From NCBI RefSeq assembly GCF_014643735.1, contig NZ_BMKA01000005.1:245-64244 (forward strand): a DNA stretch of 64,000 bases, given 5' to 3'. Origin of the DNA: Neptunicoccus cionae. GTDB taxonomy: Bacteria > Pseudomonadota > Alphaproteobacteria > Rhodobacterales > Rhodobacteraceae. The translations under genes and the position numbers were made by a program. The notes under the pieces were generated by a model that saw only the letters and a program-made list of their open reading frames with translations, was not told where the DNA came from and did not search any database. Position 1 is the stretch's first letter. Each line of letters begins with the position of its first letter. This document shows, in pieces, positions 17,941 to 26,987 of the stretch.

Positions 17941-18837
17941 GTGCAAAACATCCAATTCGATCTGAACGGCAAGCCATTTCACGCCCTCACAGCTGGCACG
18001 CCCGGCAAACCGCTGTTGTTGTTCCTGCACGGTTTCCCCGAATACTGCGGCGCATGGGCCGACGTTATCCCCGAGTTCGCCGAAGGTTATTACTGTGTTG
18101 CACCGGACCAGCGGGGCTATGGCGGGTCATGGCGCGCGGGGGATGTTTCAGACTATGCCGCGAAACATCTGGCCGCCGATGTGCTGGCCATGATCGAACG
18201 CTTTGGCAAGGGCCGCTGCGCGGCACTGATCGGCCACGACTGGGGCGCCTCTGTCGCTTATGCCTGCGCCATGCGGGCGCCCGACGGCATGATCGAGCGT
18301 CTGATTATTGCGAACGGCGTCCACCCTGCCCCGTTCCAAAAAGAACTGGCGGCGGGGGGCGACCAGTCAGCTGCAAGCCAGTACATCGAATGGCTGCGCG
18401 CACCCGGATCGGAAACGGCGCTGGCTGAAAACGATTTTGAACGCATGTTCGCGCTGTTTTCCGACAAGATGGATATGAGCTGGCTAACCGATGATCTGCG
18501 TGCCGAATATCACCGCGCGTGGCGGGACGAGGCTGGCGTTCGCGCGATGATCAACTGGTACCGCGCAACGCCGCTGCTGGTGGCTGAGCCGGGCAAGCCG
18601 ATTGCCCCCGAGAAGCTGCCGGAGTGGAAGCCGTCCGACCTGCGCATCACCATGCCACACCTGTTGCTATGGGGGATGAACGATACCGCGTTGCGGCCTG
18701 AAACGCGGGACGGGCTGGCGCAATACTGCGATGATCTGACTGTGGTTGAACACGACACGGCGGACCACTGGATTTTGCACCAGCAACCGGATTGGGTGGC
18801 TGACCAGATCAACATCTTCCTACACCGGACGAGTTAA
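17941..18837 (+). CDS. Alpha/beta hydrolase, epoxide hydrolase-like
   Basis: About 298 aa from GTG 17941, which has GGAGAG upstream; a longer frame from 17878 overlaps glk and has no ribosome site. The oxyanion-hole motif HGFP is at 30-33. The nucleophile elbow is GHDWGA with Asp100. The acid is probably Asp248 (GMNDTALRP) and the base His276 (TADHW). An aspartate nucleophile marks the epoxide hydrolase/dehalogenase branch rather than esterases. It would be cytoplasmic. It follows glk by 32 bases and may be cotranscribed; no metabolic link to xylose is evident. Confidence 0.85.
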   Translation: MQNIQFDLNGKPFHALTAGTPGKPLLLFLHGFPEYCGAWADVIPEFAEGYYCVAPDQRGYGGSWRAGDVSDYAAKHLAADVLAMIERFGKGRCAALIGHDWGASVAYACAMRAPDGMIERLIIANGVHPAPFQKELAAGGDQSAASQYIEWLRAPGSETALAENDFERMFALFSDKMDMSWLTDDLRAEYHRAWRDEAGVRAMINWYRATPLLVAEPGKPIAPEKLPEWKPSDLRITMPHLLLWGMNDTALRPETRDGLAQYCDDLTVVEHDTADHWILHQQPDWVADQINIFLHRTS

Positions 18838-18938
18838 TTCGGCGTCTTAAAATATTGATTCAACTGCGAAATTCATCTGTCGATGCAGCGGTGGAATTTG
18901 GATATTTGGACCAAAAAGAGCGATAGGTGGTGTGCCTG

Positions 18939-19184
18939 TCAGCCGCCCTTGAGCTGTTGCATCAGGTAGACTTCGCTGTCAGGTTTGACAGGTTCAGTCA
19001 GGCCGCTGGCGATGACTTTGCCATCCACCGCAACCGACACGCCCGCTTCGATCACATGTTCCAGTCCGGGGTATTTCTCGACGAGGCCCGAAAGGACCTC
19101 GCCGACGTTTTTTGCATCCACCTCTACGCAATCCTTGCCATGAGCAAAGGCGCGCAGGCCGGACCAGAGGTTCACCTCAACCAT
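18939..19184 (-). CDS. MoaD/ThiS family ubiquitin-like sulfur carrier protein
   Basis: 81 aa with a beta-grasp pattern and C-terminal Gly-Gly (QQLKGG), which is where MoaD and ThiS are adenylated and thiocarboxylated. It starts inside the last codons of the molybdenum-subunit gene (8-base overlap), so it is the fourth cistron of that operon. The linkage suggests a dedicated sulfur carrier for maturing the hydroxylase's molybdopterin or for a cyanolysable sulfur ligand (inference). It could instead be a general MoaD paralogue. Confidence 0.8.
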   Translation of the reverse strand: MVEVNLWSGLRAFAHGKDCVEVDAKNVGEVLSGLVEKYPGLEHVIEAGVSVAVDGKVIASGLTEPVKPDSEVYLMQQLKGG

Positions 19185-21429
19185 TTTTAGCCTGATTTTC
19201 CAGCGCCGCCAGAATGCGCGGTGGCGACATTGGCAGTTCTTTCAAACGCACACCCGCCGCGTTTGACACAGCATTGGCAATCGCAGCCAGTGGTGGACAG
19301 ATCGAAGTCTCGCCCACACCGCGCACACCGTAGGGGTGGCCGGGGTTCGGGACTTCGACAATCACCGTGTCGATCATGGGCAGGTCGGAAGCCACAGGAA
19401 TACGGTAATCGAGGAAGACAGAGTTCTGCAAACGCCCATCTTCACCGTAGATGTATTCCTCGTTCAGCGCCCAGCCGATGCCTTGGGCTGCACCGCCTTG
19501 GAACTGGCCTTCCACATAGGCCGGATTGATCGCCTTGCCCGCGTCCTGCACCACTGTATAGCGCACGACTTTGGTCTGGCCGGTTTCCTTGTCCACTTCC
19601 GCATCTACGATATGGGTGGCAAAGGACACGCCAGCGCCTTCGGGGGTGGCCTCAAAGTGGCCCACAATCGGACCACCTGTGCGCCCCATGCTGCGGGTCA
19701 GCTTGTCAATCGGCAGCGGATCGAATTCCCCTGCGTTCGGGCCGGAAGGTTTGGCACAGCCGTTTTCCCAGACCACAGCATCTTCGTCGATGCCCCATTT
19801 TGCGGCCGCACGGGCGCAAAGGATTTTCACCGCAGAACGGGCGGCCTTAATGGTGGCAAGGCCGGAGGCGTAGGTCACACGAGAGCCGTGGGACACCTCG
19901 TTATAGCCGAGCGTAGCCGTATCCGCGATTGTGGTGCGGATGTTTTCGTAAGGAATGCCCAGCTCTTCGGCAGCCATTTGCGCCATAGAGGCGCGGGAGC
20001 CGCCAATGTCCGGTGTTCCCACCGAAAGCTGCGCTGTCCCGTCTTCGGACAGGGCCAGCGTTACGGAGGTTTCGCCGCCGTGGTTGAACCAGAAACCGCA
20101 AGAAATGCCACGGCCCTGCCCCTCTTTCAGCGGTGCTGAATAGTGGGGATGGGATTGCGCGGCTTCCAGTGTTTCCACCAGACCGATCCGGTCCCATGTC
20201 GGGCCGAAGCTGGCTTTGGTGCCTTGCTTGGAAGCGTTCTTCAGGCGTACTTCGATCGGGTCGAGGCCGAGTTTCTTGCACAGTTCGTCAATCACCGATT
20301 CAACTGCAAAGGCCGCCATAGGCGAGCCAGGCGCACGGTAAGCCGCCTGTTTCGGGCGGTTGGCCATCACGTCATAGCCGACCTGTTTGACATTTTGCAG
20401 GTTATAGGGCGCGAAAGCACACATGGCGGTAAACTCCATCGGCGCACCGGGGAAGGCCCCGCCTTGCAGACGGAAAGTGCCCTGACCGGCAGTGATGGTG
20501 CCGTCTTTCTTCATGCCGATTTTAATGTCCATCGACGTAGATGCCGTTGGCCCTGTAGCGCGGAACACTTCAGAGCGGCTCATCACCAGTTTTACAGGAC
20601 GGTTGGTCTTGCGCGACAGGGCCAGCGCAACAGGTTCGATAAAGACGGCAGTCTTACCACCGAAACCACCCCCGATTTCAGAGGCTGTCACCCGCAGTTG
20701 CGAAGTTTCCAGACCCAGCATCGCCGCGCAGAGTTTCTGCACGTTCCAGTGCCCTTGCGTACAGCACCAGAGTTCGCCTTTGTTGTCGCCGCCCAGTTGG
20801 GCCAGACAGGCGTGAGGTTCGATATAGCCCTGATGGGTCGCTTCGGTTTTAAAGCTGTCTTCCACCACCAGATCGGCCTCTGCGAAGCCGGCTTCGATGT
20901 CGCCGTGGCCGCTTTCGTGATAGCGTACCACATTGGCGTGCATGCCTTCAGGCACGGATTGATCCGCCGCCCCTTCGCGGATGACAGGCGCGTCCGATGC
21001 CATTGCCATATCCACATCGGTGACGTGGGGCAGGACTTCGTATTCTACTTCGATCAGCTTGGCCGCATCCCGTGCGATCAACTGCGATGTCGCAGCCACA
21101 GCAGCAACCGCATGGCCGTCATAGAGCGCTTTTTCGCCCGCCATGACGTTTTCCAGCACATCAAGATCGCCGCCGGTCAGGCCGGTTGCGAAATCTGCGC
21201 GGGTCACAACGCCTTTGACGCCGCCCAGCGCTTCGGCTTTGGACGTGTCGATCTTCACAATCCCTGCGTGGGCATGTGGCGAACGCACGACCGCTGCGAA
21301 CAACATGCCCGGAGCCACGGCATCCGCGCCAAACTTGGCTTTGCCGGTCACTTTGTCCACACCGTCAGGGCGTTTCACCCGTTGGCCGACAACCTTGAAG
21401 TCTTCTGTTTTAGTCTCGTCAAACGCCAT
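19177..21429 (-). CDS. Xanthine dehydrogenase family protein, molybdopterin-binding subunit
   Basis: Large subunit (750 aa) of a molybdenum hydroxylase. It carries the GGGFGGK molybdopterin motif (253-259), the AYRAPG motif (363-368) and a C-terminal GVGE with the catalytic glutamate at about 707. These enzymes hydroxylate a carbon of an aromatic heterocycle, aldehyde or CoA thioester using water. AYRAPG differs from the active-site loops of form I carbon monoxide dehydrogenase (with a Cys) and form II (AYRGAGR), so CO oxidation is unlikely. It follows the 2Fe-2S gene by one base and overlaps the MoaD/ThiS-like gene. Substrate is unknown; the divergent CoA-ligase/beta-oxidation operon suggests an acyl-CoA or aromatic acid. 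Confidence 0.9.
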   Translation of the reverse strand: MAFDETKTEDFKVVGQRVKRPDGVDKVTGKAKFGADAVAPGMLFAAVVRSPHAHAGIVKIDTSKAEALGGVKGVVTRADFATGLTGGDLDVLENVMAGEKALYDGHAVAAVAATSQLIARDAAKLIEVEYEVLPHVTDVDMAMASDAPVIREGAADQSVPEGMHANVVRYHESGHGDIEAGFAEADLVVEDSFKTEATHQGYIEPHACLAQLGGDNKGELWCCTQGHWNVQKLCAAMLGLETSQLRVTASEIGGGFGGKTAVFIEPVALALSRKTNRPVKLVMSRSEVFRATGPTASTSMDIKIGMKKDGTITAGQGTFRLQGGAFPGAPMEFTAMCAFAPYNLQNVKQVGYDVMANRPKQAAYRAPGSPMAAFAVESVIDELCKKLGLDPIEVRLKNASKQGTKASFGPTWDRIGLVETLEAAQSHPHYSAPLKEGQGRGISCGFWFNHGGETSVTLALSEDGTAQLSVGTPDIGGSRASMAQMAAEELGIPYENIRTTIADTATLGYNEVSHGSRVTYASGLATIKAARSAVKILCARAAAKWGIDEDAVVWENGCAKPSGPNAGEFDPLPIDKLTRSMGRTGGPIVGHFEATPEGAGVSFATHIVDAEVDKETGQTKVVRYTVVQDAGKAINPAYVEGQFQGGAAQGIGWALNEEYIYGEDGRLQNSVFLDYRIPVASDLPMIDTVIVEVPNPGHPYGVRGVGETSICPPLAAIANAVSNAAGVRLKELPMSPPRILAALENQAKNG

Positions 21430-21430
21430 A

Positions 21431-21904
21431 TCAGGAAGCCTTTCTCAGATCAGCAGCGGTTTCCATGACCGCGCGGATGATTTTGTCGTAACCGGTGCAG
21501 CGGCACAGGTTGCCTGCAAGCCAGTACCGGACTTGGGTCTCGGTCGGCTCTGGGTGTTTTTCCAGCAGATTTTTGGTTGCGACCAGAATGCCAGGGGTAC
21601 AGATCCCGCATTGTAATGCTGCGTGTTCAATGAATTTTTCCTGCAAAATGTGCAGGTTTTCACCTTCGGCCATGCCTTCAACCGTGTCGATTTCCTTGCC
21701 GTCAGCTTCAGCGCCGAGCACCAGACAGGAACACACCAGTCGACCATCCATGGTGACAGAACACGCGCCGCAATCGCCGGTGCCACAGCCCTCTTTCGCG
21801 CCGGTCAGGCCCAGCTTGTCGCGCAGCGCGTCCAGCAGGGTTTCCCGCGGGTCGCAGAGAAATTCAACATCGTCGCCGTTAACTTTGGTATTTACGTGGA
21901 TCAT
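21431..21904 (-). CDS. Xanthine dehydrogenase family protein, (2Fe-2S)-binding subunit
   Basis: Small subunit of 157 aa. Plant-ferredoxin-type cluster cysteines are at 40, 45, 48 and 60 (GCGTGDCGACSV...CSC), and the second, xanthine-dehydrogenase-type cluster cysteines are at 99, 102, 134 and 136 (CGIC...CRC). It relays electrons from the molybdenum centre to FAD. It overlaps the upstream FAD-subunit gene by four bases (ATGA) and is one base from the large subunit, giving the medium-small-large order of coxMSL-type operons. Confidence 0.93.
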   Translation of the reverse strand: MIHVNTKVNGDDVEFLCDPRETLLDALRDKLGLTGAKEGCGTGDCGACSVTMDGRLVCSCLVLGAEADGKEIDTVEGMAEGENLHILQEKFIEHAALQCGICTPGILVATKNLLEKHPEPTETQVRYWLAGNLCRCTGYDKIIRAVMETAADLRKAS

Positions 21905-22761
21905 GATGCGGCCTCCGCCCGTTCGTATGCAATTTTTGCGGCGCGTTTTGCCAACACGCCGGCAACATGGGTGCGGAATTCGATGGTTCCGCGTTTGTCG
22001 TTGATTGGATTACAGGCGGCACTGGCCGCTGCTGCCAGCGCGTCAAGGGCTGCGTCATCCAGTTCGGTACCGATAATAGCATTGGCGGCGTCTTCCACCA
22101 GCAGCACCGTAGGCGCCACCGCGCCAAGCGATACGCGCGCTTCGACGATCTTTTTGCCATCAAGGCGCAGGTTGATCCCACAGCCCACAACCGCGATATC
22201 CATTTCGGTGCGGGGGATGAAGCGCAAGTAAGCGTCGCCACCCGATTTGCCCCGTGCCGGAACGTGAACAGCCGTCACCAGCTCTCCTGCTTCCAGACTG
22301 GTTTTACCCGGAGACACCGGAATATCTTCTGCTGCAACCTTCCGTTCACCGTTCGGGCCGGTAACCGACACCGTCACACCGGCTGCAACCATAGCCGGAA
22401 CACTGTCCGCCGCCGGAGATCCGTTGCACAGATTGCCGGTCAATGTGGCGCGTCCCTGCACCTGCGTAGAGCCGATCAGATCCATCGCTTCGACCAGACC
22501 CGGCCATTCCTTGGCCAATGTGTCGTGCTCGCTCATTTCCGCGCCGGTAACAGCCACGCCGATGCGCCAGCCGTCGCCTTCGCGGGCGATATCCGACACA
22601 CCGTCGATTTTCTTGATGTCGATCAATACATCTGGCGTGACAATGTCTGCGCGCAACTGCACCAGCACATCGGTGCCACCCGCAAGAAAGCGGGTGACGC
22701 CTTGTGCGTCTTTGGCAAGTGCCACTGCATCATCAAAACTGCTTGGCGTATGATACTGCAT
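21901..22761 (-). CDS. Xanthine dehydrogenase family protein, FAD-binding subunit
   Basis: Medium subunit, about 286 aa from ATG 22761 (AGGAGA upstream; the frame to 22791 has no ribosome site). The FAD-pyrophosphate loop FLAGGTDVLVQLR and the second motif TLTGNLCNGSPAADSVPAM identify the CoxM/CutM family. It has no inserted 4Fe-4S loop of the kind found in 4-hydroxybenzoyl-CoA reductase beta subunits. It is the first gene of the hydroxylase operon, transcribed from the shared gap before the CoA-ligase operon. Confidence 0.92.
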   Translation of the reverse strand: MQYHTPSSFDDAVALAKDAQGVTRFLAGGTDVLVQLRADIVTPDVLIDIKKIDGVSDIAREGDGWRIGVAVTGAEMSEHDTLAKEWPGLVEAMDLIGSTQVQGRATLTGNLCNGSPAADSVPAMVAAGVTVSVTGPNGERKVAAEDIPVSPGKTSLEAGELVTAVHVPARGKSGGDAYLRFIPRTEMDIAVVGCGINLRLDGKKIVEARVSLGAVAPTVLLVEDAANAIIGTELDDAALDALAAAASAACNPINDKRGTIEFRTHVAGVLAKRAAKIAYERAEAAS

Positions 22762-23134
22762 GTTTTCTCCTGGTATAAAGGTGGAAGCCACCCGTTTGTT
22801 CGTCTTTATCTCTGTCCGGACAGGGCCTTACAGTCGCCCCACTCCCGATTTGCCTTCAAGGTAGCGCCTTTGGACCGGCAGCACACCCAGAATCGACATA
22901 TGGGCAGACCGTGCCTGTGCCAAACCACAGGCGCAAGTAAGAAAAAGCTAATCCGTAGCTTAGGTCATTAAAAATCTTCACGCCGGAGACATAAACGACC
23001 TAGGGTCAAATTTCTGTTACGCTAGGGAATTTTCGTAAGACACTTGCCAAGGCGGGGCCGATGTTATGACCTGTGGCAGTGCTGGTGTGTGGCCGCTTTG
23101 CGAGCTCACCACCCGTTTGGGAGGACGGATCAAC
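22762..23134. other. Divergent intergenic region between hydroxylase and CoA-ligase operons
   Basis: No convincing gene. It must hold both promoters. Visible structure: a 9-bp stem at 22911-22919 and 22926-22934 (one G-T pair), and a small palindrome GACC-TAG-GGTC at 22997-23007 that could be a regulator site. A GGGAGGA ribosome site lies at its right end (about 23119-23125), serving the short ORF at 23135. No regulator gene flanks the region. Confidence 0.5.
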
Positions 23135-23197
23135 ATGAACTTACACGCGACGCGCGCCGATGGCCGATACGCGCCTGACAACAGGTCACTATCATGA
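23135..23197 (+). CDS. Short upstream ORF (20 aa), possible leader peptide
   Basis: ATG 23135 has the strongest ribosome site in the area (GGGAGGA, 9 bases upstream) and encodes a 20-residue peptide, MNLHATRADGRYAPDNRSLS. Its TGA overlaps the ATG of the CoA ligase (ATGA at 23194-23197). The ligase's own start has only a weak AGG upstream, so translational coupling through this ORF is plausible. It has no run of a single amino acid that would indicate classical attenuation. It may be chance. Confidence 0.4.
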   Translation: MNLHATRADGRYAPDNRSLS

Positions 23198-24885
23198 GCG
23201 GAATGACACTGGAGCAGGCAGCCGCCCATATCACCGCAACCGACCCGCGTTTCGCGATCGAACACGCCACCGTTCGGGGCGTGGATTACCGCGTTTTCAA
23301 GAACGCCCCTCCCCATCTGCGCGCGCTGGTACAGGCCTGTGGTCCAGCACATGGCACTGGCGCGGACGAATACCTTGTCTACCGCGACGAACGCTGGACC
23401 TACGATGCGTTTTGCAGCGATATTTGCCGGATGGCGCAGGTGCTGCAGACTGAACTTGGCATCAAAAAAGGCGACCGCGTTGCACTGGCGATGCGCAACT
23501 ATCCCGAACTGCCTATCTTGATGATGGCGATCACCAGCATTGGCGCGGTGGTGGTCTTTATGAACGCATGGTGGACCACGGACGAGCTGGACTATGCCCT
23601 GAAAGACAGCGGCGCGGTTCTGGTGTTTGCTGACGGGCCACGGTTCGAACGGATCACGGCACTTGGCGACGCAGCCCCGAAAATGGTTAGCCTACGGGAC
23701 GCCCCAGCCGATGCACAACGATATGAAGACCTGCGGGCTTTGGTTGGGACAGCGGATTGGCCTTCGGTCGAGATCCACACCGACGATGATATGGCGGTGA
23801 TGTATTCCTCTGGCACGACAGGGCGCCCTAAAGGCGTGGTGCAAACCCACCGTGGCGCGATGTCTGCGGTGTTTACGTGGCTGATGTCTCTGGTGTTGCC
23901 GCCCCTGATGGCACCCGCAGATGCGCCACCAGCCCCGCCCCCCGGTCCGCAGGCGATCTTGATCGTTACGCCATTGTTCCATGTCACTGCAACCCACCCG
24001 ATGTTCCTGCTGTCCCTGCCAATGGGCGCGAAACTGGTGTTGCTGCACAAATGGGACGCTGAAGACGCCGTGCGGGTGATCGAAGCGGAAAACATCACCC
24101 GTTTCCTTGGTGTGCCGACCCAATCTGCCGATCTGATGGCAGCGGCCAAACGGATGGGCACCACCCTGCCCTGCCTGCAATATGTGGGTGCGGGCGGCGC
24201 AAAACGCCCCGCCGCGCAAGTTGCCCAACTGGGCGAGACCTTTCCGCAGGCCGCTGTTGCGTCTGGCTGGGGGATGACGGAAACCAACGCTGTCGGGCTG
24301 GGCATCACCGGCCCCGACTACGCCGAGAAACCCGGCTCTGCGGGCCGCTTGCTGCCCCCTGTTCAGGACCTTGTCATTCTGGGCGAGGACGGCCAGCCGG
24401 TACCGCTTGGCGAAGTGGGGGAGCTGACTGTGAAAAGCCCTGCCAACATGCGCTGCTATCTGAACAAACCCGAAGCCACCGCCGAAGTTTTTCAGGACGG
24501 CTGGCTGCGCACGGGGGATATGGCAACGCTGGATGCAGACGGCTATGTCACCATCGTGGACCGCAAGAAGGACATCATCATCCGTGGCGGCGAGAATATC
24601 GCCTGTCTGGATGTGGAAGGCGCGCTGCACAAACATCCCGCCGTCCATGAGGCCTGCGCCTTTTCCGTGCCAGACGATCGTCTGGGCGAAATCGTCGGCG
24701 CGGGGATCGCACTTCATGCGGGGCAAACCGTCACGCCGGAGGAGCTGAACGGTTTCCTTTCCGAACATATCGCCCATTTTAAGATACCGGACCGATACTG
24801 GTTCCAATCCAACCCGCTGCCCCGCGGCGCGACCGACAAACTCGACCGTCGCGCTCTGCGCAGCACCTGTTTATCAAAGGAGTAG
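23194..24885 (+). CDS. Acyl-CoA synthetase (AMP-forming), class I adenylate-forming enzyme
   Basis: 563 aa. It activates a carboxylic acid with ATP and CoA to the acyl-CoA. The P-loop-like motif YSSGTTGRPKGV lies near residue 208. The A5 region GWGMTETNAV, the hinge DGWLRTGD, and the A8 block IVDRKKDIIIRGGENI are present. The usual C-terminal catalytic lysine falls in the LPRGATDKLDRRAL region. The first gene of a six-gene operon, it overlaps a short upstream ORF by ATGA and is followed by 3-hydroxyacyl-CoA dehydrogenase five bases later. It provides the CoA ester degraded by the downstream enzymes; chain type unknown. Confidence 0.9.
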   Translation: MSGMTLEQAAAHITATDPRFAIEHATVRGVDYRVFKNAPPHLRALVQACGPAHGTGADEYLVYRDERWTYDAFCSDICRMAQVLQTELGIKKGDRVALAMRNYPELPILMMAITSIGAVVVFMNAWWTTDELDYALKDSGAVLVFADGPRFERITALGDAAPKMVSLRDAPADAQRYEDLRALVGTADWPSVEIHTDDDMAVMYSSGTTGRPKGVVQTHRGAMSAVFTWLMSLVLPPLMAPADAPPAPPPGPQAILIVTPLFHVTATHPMFLLSLPMGAKLVLLHKWDAEDAVRVIEAENITRFLGVPTQSADLMAAAKRMGTTLPCLQYVGAGGAKRPAAQVAQLGETFPQAAVASGWGMTETNAVGLGITGPDYAEKPGSAGRLLPPVQDLVILGEDGQPVPLGEVGELTVKSPANMRCYLNKPEATAEVFQDGWLRTGDMATLDADGYVTIVDRKKDIIIRGGENIACLDVEGALHKHPAVHEACAFSVPDDRLGEIVGAGIALHAGQTVTPEELNGFLSEHIAHFKIPDRYWFQSNPLPRGATDKLDRRALRSTCLSKE

Positions 24886-24890
24886 ATCTT

Positions 24891-26189
24891 ATGGACACGC
24901 AAACAGACGTTGCCGACTACCTCGAAACTGCCGGAACCCTCGCTTGGGAAGTGCCGGGCCTGCCGCATCTGACCCCCCTGCGCCCGATCAAAACGGTCGG
25001 CGTAATTGGCGCTGGAACAATGGGCGGCGGTATTTCGATGAATTTCGTCAATGCCGGCCTGAACGTGAAAATCGTGGAAACCAAGCAGGAAGCGCTGGAT
25101 CGCGGTCTTGGTGTGGTGCGTGCCAACTATGAACGCTCTGCCAAGCGGGGCCGGTTCCCGATGGAAGAAGTGGACGAACGCATGTCCCGCTTTGAGGGCT
25201 GCCTGTCCATCGACGATCTGGCCGATTGCGATCTGGTGATTGAAGCCGTGTTTGAAAACATGGACCTCAAGCGCGAGATTTTCACGAAACTCGACAGCGT
25301 GATGAAACAGGGCGCTATTCTGGCGACCAACACTTCAGCGCTGGACATCGACGAAATCGCCGCCTGCACCAAACGCCCCGAAGATGTGATCGGTCTGCAT
25401 TTCTTCTCCCCTGCCAATGTAATGAAACTGCTTGAGATCGTGCGTGCGGATCACACTGCCAACGATGTTGTGGCGACCTGTATGGATCTGGCCAAAAAGA
25501 TCGGCAAAGTGGCAACTCTGGTCGGCGTTTGTCCCGGTTTCGTGGGCAACCGCATCCTGTTTGCCCGTCAGGACCAAGCCAACCGGCTTGTCGCCAAAGG
25601 CGTTCTGCCTTGGGACGTTGATGCAGCCCTGAACGCATTCGGCTTCCGCATGGGGCCGTTCCAGATGTCGGACCTTGCCGGACTTGATATTGGCTGGTCC
25701 AAAGGCGCGAAAACCGCCAACCCGATCCGCGATGCCCTGTGCGAAATGGACCGTCGCGGCCAGAAAACCCAAGCCGGTTTTTACGACTACGACGAGAACC
25801 GCAATCCCACACCATCCGATGTGACCGCAAAGGTCATCAAAGACATCACCAAGGCCGAACCGATCACCATGCCGGAAAGTGAGATCATCGAGGCCTGCAT
25901 CTACCCGATGATCAACGAAGCCGTTAAAATCCTTGAGGAAAACAAGGCGCAACGGCCTTCCGATATAGATGTGGTCTGGATCAACGGCTACGGCTGGCCC
26001 GCCGATAAGGGCGGCCCGATGTTCTATGGTGACACGGTTGGCGCAAAGGCGGTTCTGGCCAAGATGGAACAGCTCGCCAAGGAAGATCCGTCCTGCGAAC
26101 CCGCCGCCCTACTGCGCGAACTGGCCGCAGAGGATGGCAAATTCACCGAGATCAACACCGGCGGTCTGAAAACAAAAGGAGGCGCCTGA
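24891..26189 (+). CDS. 3-hydroxyacyl-CoA dehydrogenase
   Basis: 432 aa. It oxidises L-3-hydroxyacyl-CoA to 3-ketoacyl-CoA with NAD+. The Rossmann motif [16 protein letters not shown] starts near residue 38, preceded by a 35-residue N-terminal extension. LGxHFFSPA-type block [17 protein letters not shown] and CPGFVGNRI follow, then two C-terminal dimerisation domains. It corresponds to the second half of FadB without the hydratase domain. The start has AAGGAG overlapping the ligase stop. It is one base from the enoyl-CoA hydratase gene. Confidence 0.92.
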   Translation: MDTQTDVADYLETAGTLAWEVPGLPHLTPLRPIKTVGVIGAGTMGGGISMNFVNAGLNVKIVETKQEALDRGLGVVRANYERSAKRGRFPMEEVDERMSRFEGCLSIDDLADCDLVIEAVFENMDLKREIFTKLDSVMKQGAILATNTSALDIDEIAACTKRPEDVIGLHFFSPANVMKLLEIVRADHTANDVVATCMDLAKKIGKVATLVGVCPGFVGNRILFARQDQANRLVAKGVLPWDVDAALNAFGFRMGPFQMSDLAGLDIGWSKGAKTANPIRDALCEMDRRGQKTQAGFYDYDENRNPTPSDVTAKVIKDITKAEPITMPESEIIEACIYPMINEAVKILEENKAQRPSDIDVVWINGYGWPADKGGPMFYGDTVGAKAVLAKMEQLAKEDPSCEPAALLRELAAEDGKFTEINTGGLKTKGGA

Positions 26190-26190
26190 T

Positions 26191-26967
26191 ATGGCTTACG
26201 AGTTTATCACCACCGAAAAACGCGGCAATGTGCTGCTGGTCACAATGAACCGGCCAGAGGTTTACAACGCCGTTCACGGCCCGATGCACGACGAAATGTC
26301 CCAATGCTGGGACGACTTCGCCGCCGATCCCGATCTCTGGGTGGCAGTGCTGACAGGGGCCGGTGACAAAGCCTTCACCGCCGGAAATGACCTGAAGCAT
26401 ACGGCCCAAGGCGGCAAAGGCCCGACCAGCACCAGCGGCTTTGCCGGTCTGTCGTCGCGCTTTGACTTGGAGAAACCGATCATCGCAGCGGTGAACGGTT
26501 TTGCAATGGGCGGCGGCTTTGAAACCGCGCTGTCCTGTGACATCATCATCGCCTCCGATCAGGCCACTTTCGCCCTGCCCGAAGTCAAGGTCGGCTTCTT
26601 TGCCGCCGCATCCGGCGTTCAACGCCTATCCCGCTATATCGGGCGGCTGGCCGCACAGGAACTGATGTTCACAGGCCGCAAGATTGACGCCGCCGAAGCG
26701 CTGGCACTTGGCTGTGTGAATGCAGTCGTGCCCCACGGCGAATTGCTTGACGCTGCAATGGAGAAGGCGCAGGAAATCGCTTCGGTTTCCCCGTCCTCCG
26801 TCAAAGCCACCAAACGTGTGCTGAACGCCATGAATGTTGCCGAGGGCCTGCCCGAAAGCAACGCGTACAGCCGCGAGGTCATTCAGGACCTTATGAAAAC
26901 CGAAGACTTCAAGGAAGGCGTCAGCGCCTTCGTGGAAAAACGCAAACCGAATTGGGTAAACCGCTAA
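26191..26967 (+). CDS. Enoyl-CoA hydratase/isomerase family protein
   Basis: Crotonase-fold protein of 258 aa that adds water to 2-enoyl-CoA or performs a related reaction. The oxyanion-hole regions are AGNDLKH (near residue 65) and NGFAMGGGFETALSCD (near 103). A glutamate in ALPEVKVGF lies at the position of a catalytic acid. The gene starts one base after the dehydrogenase and supplies its substrate. The family is broad, so dehydratase, isomerase or hydrolase activity cannot be excluded. Confidence 0.88.
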   Translation: MAYEFITTEKRGNVLLVTMNRPEVYNAVHGPMHDEMSQCWDDFAADPDLWVAVLTGAGDKAFTAGNDLKHTAQGGKGPTSTSGFAGLSSRFDLEKPIIAAVNGFAMGGGFETALSCDIIIASDQATFALPEVKVGFFAAASGVQRLSRYIGRLAAQELMFTGRKIDAAEALALGCVNAVVPHGELLDAAMEKAQEIASVSPSSVKATKRVLNAMNVAEGLPESNAYSREVIQDLMKTEDFKEGVSAFVEKRKPNWVNR

Positions 26968-26987
26968 GCGGAAAGGACTACAAAACT

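Noticed and set aside
19177-22761. Labelling the hydroxylase operon as aerobic carbon monoxide dehydrogenase (coxMSL).
   Set aside because: The large subunit lacks both known CoxL active-site loops and has AYRAPG; no accessory cox genes (coxD, E, F, G) are nearby.
22762-23193. Riboswitch in the 430-bp divergent gap.
   Set aside because: Only one short stem and a small palindrome are visible; no known riboswitch core could be traced.
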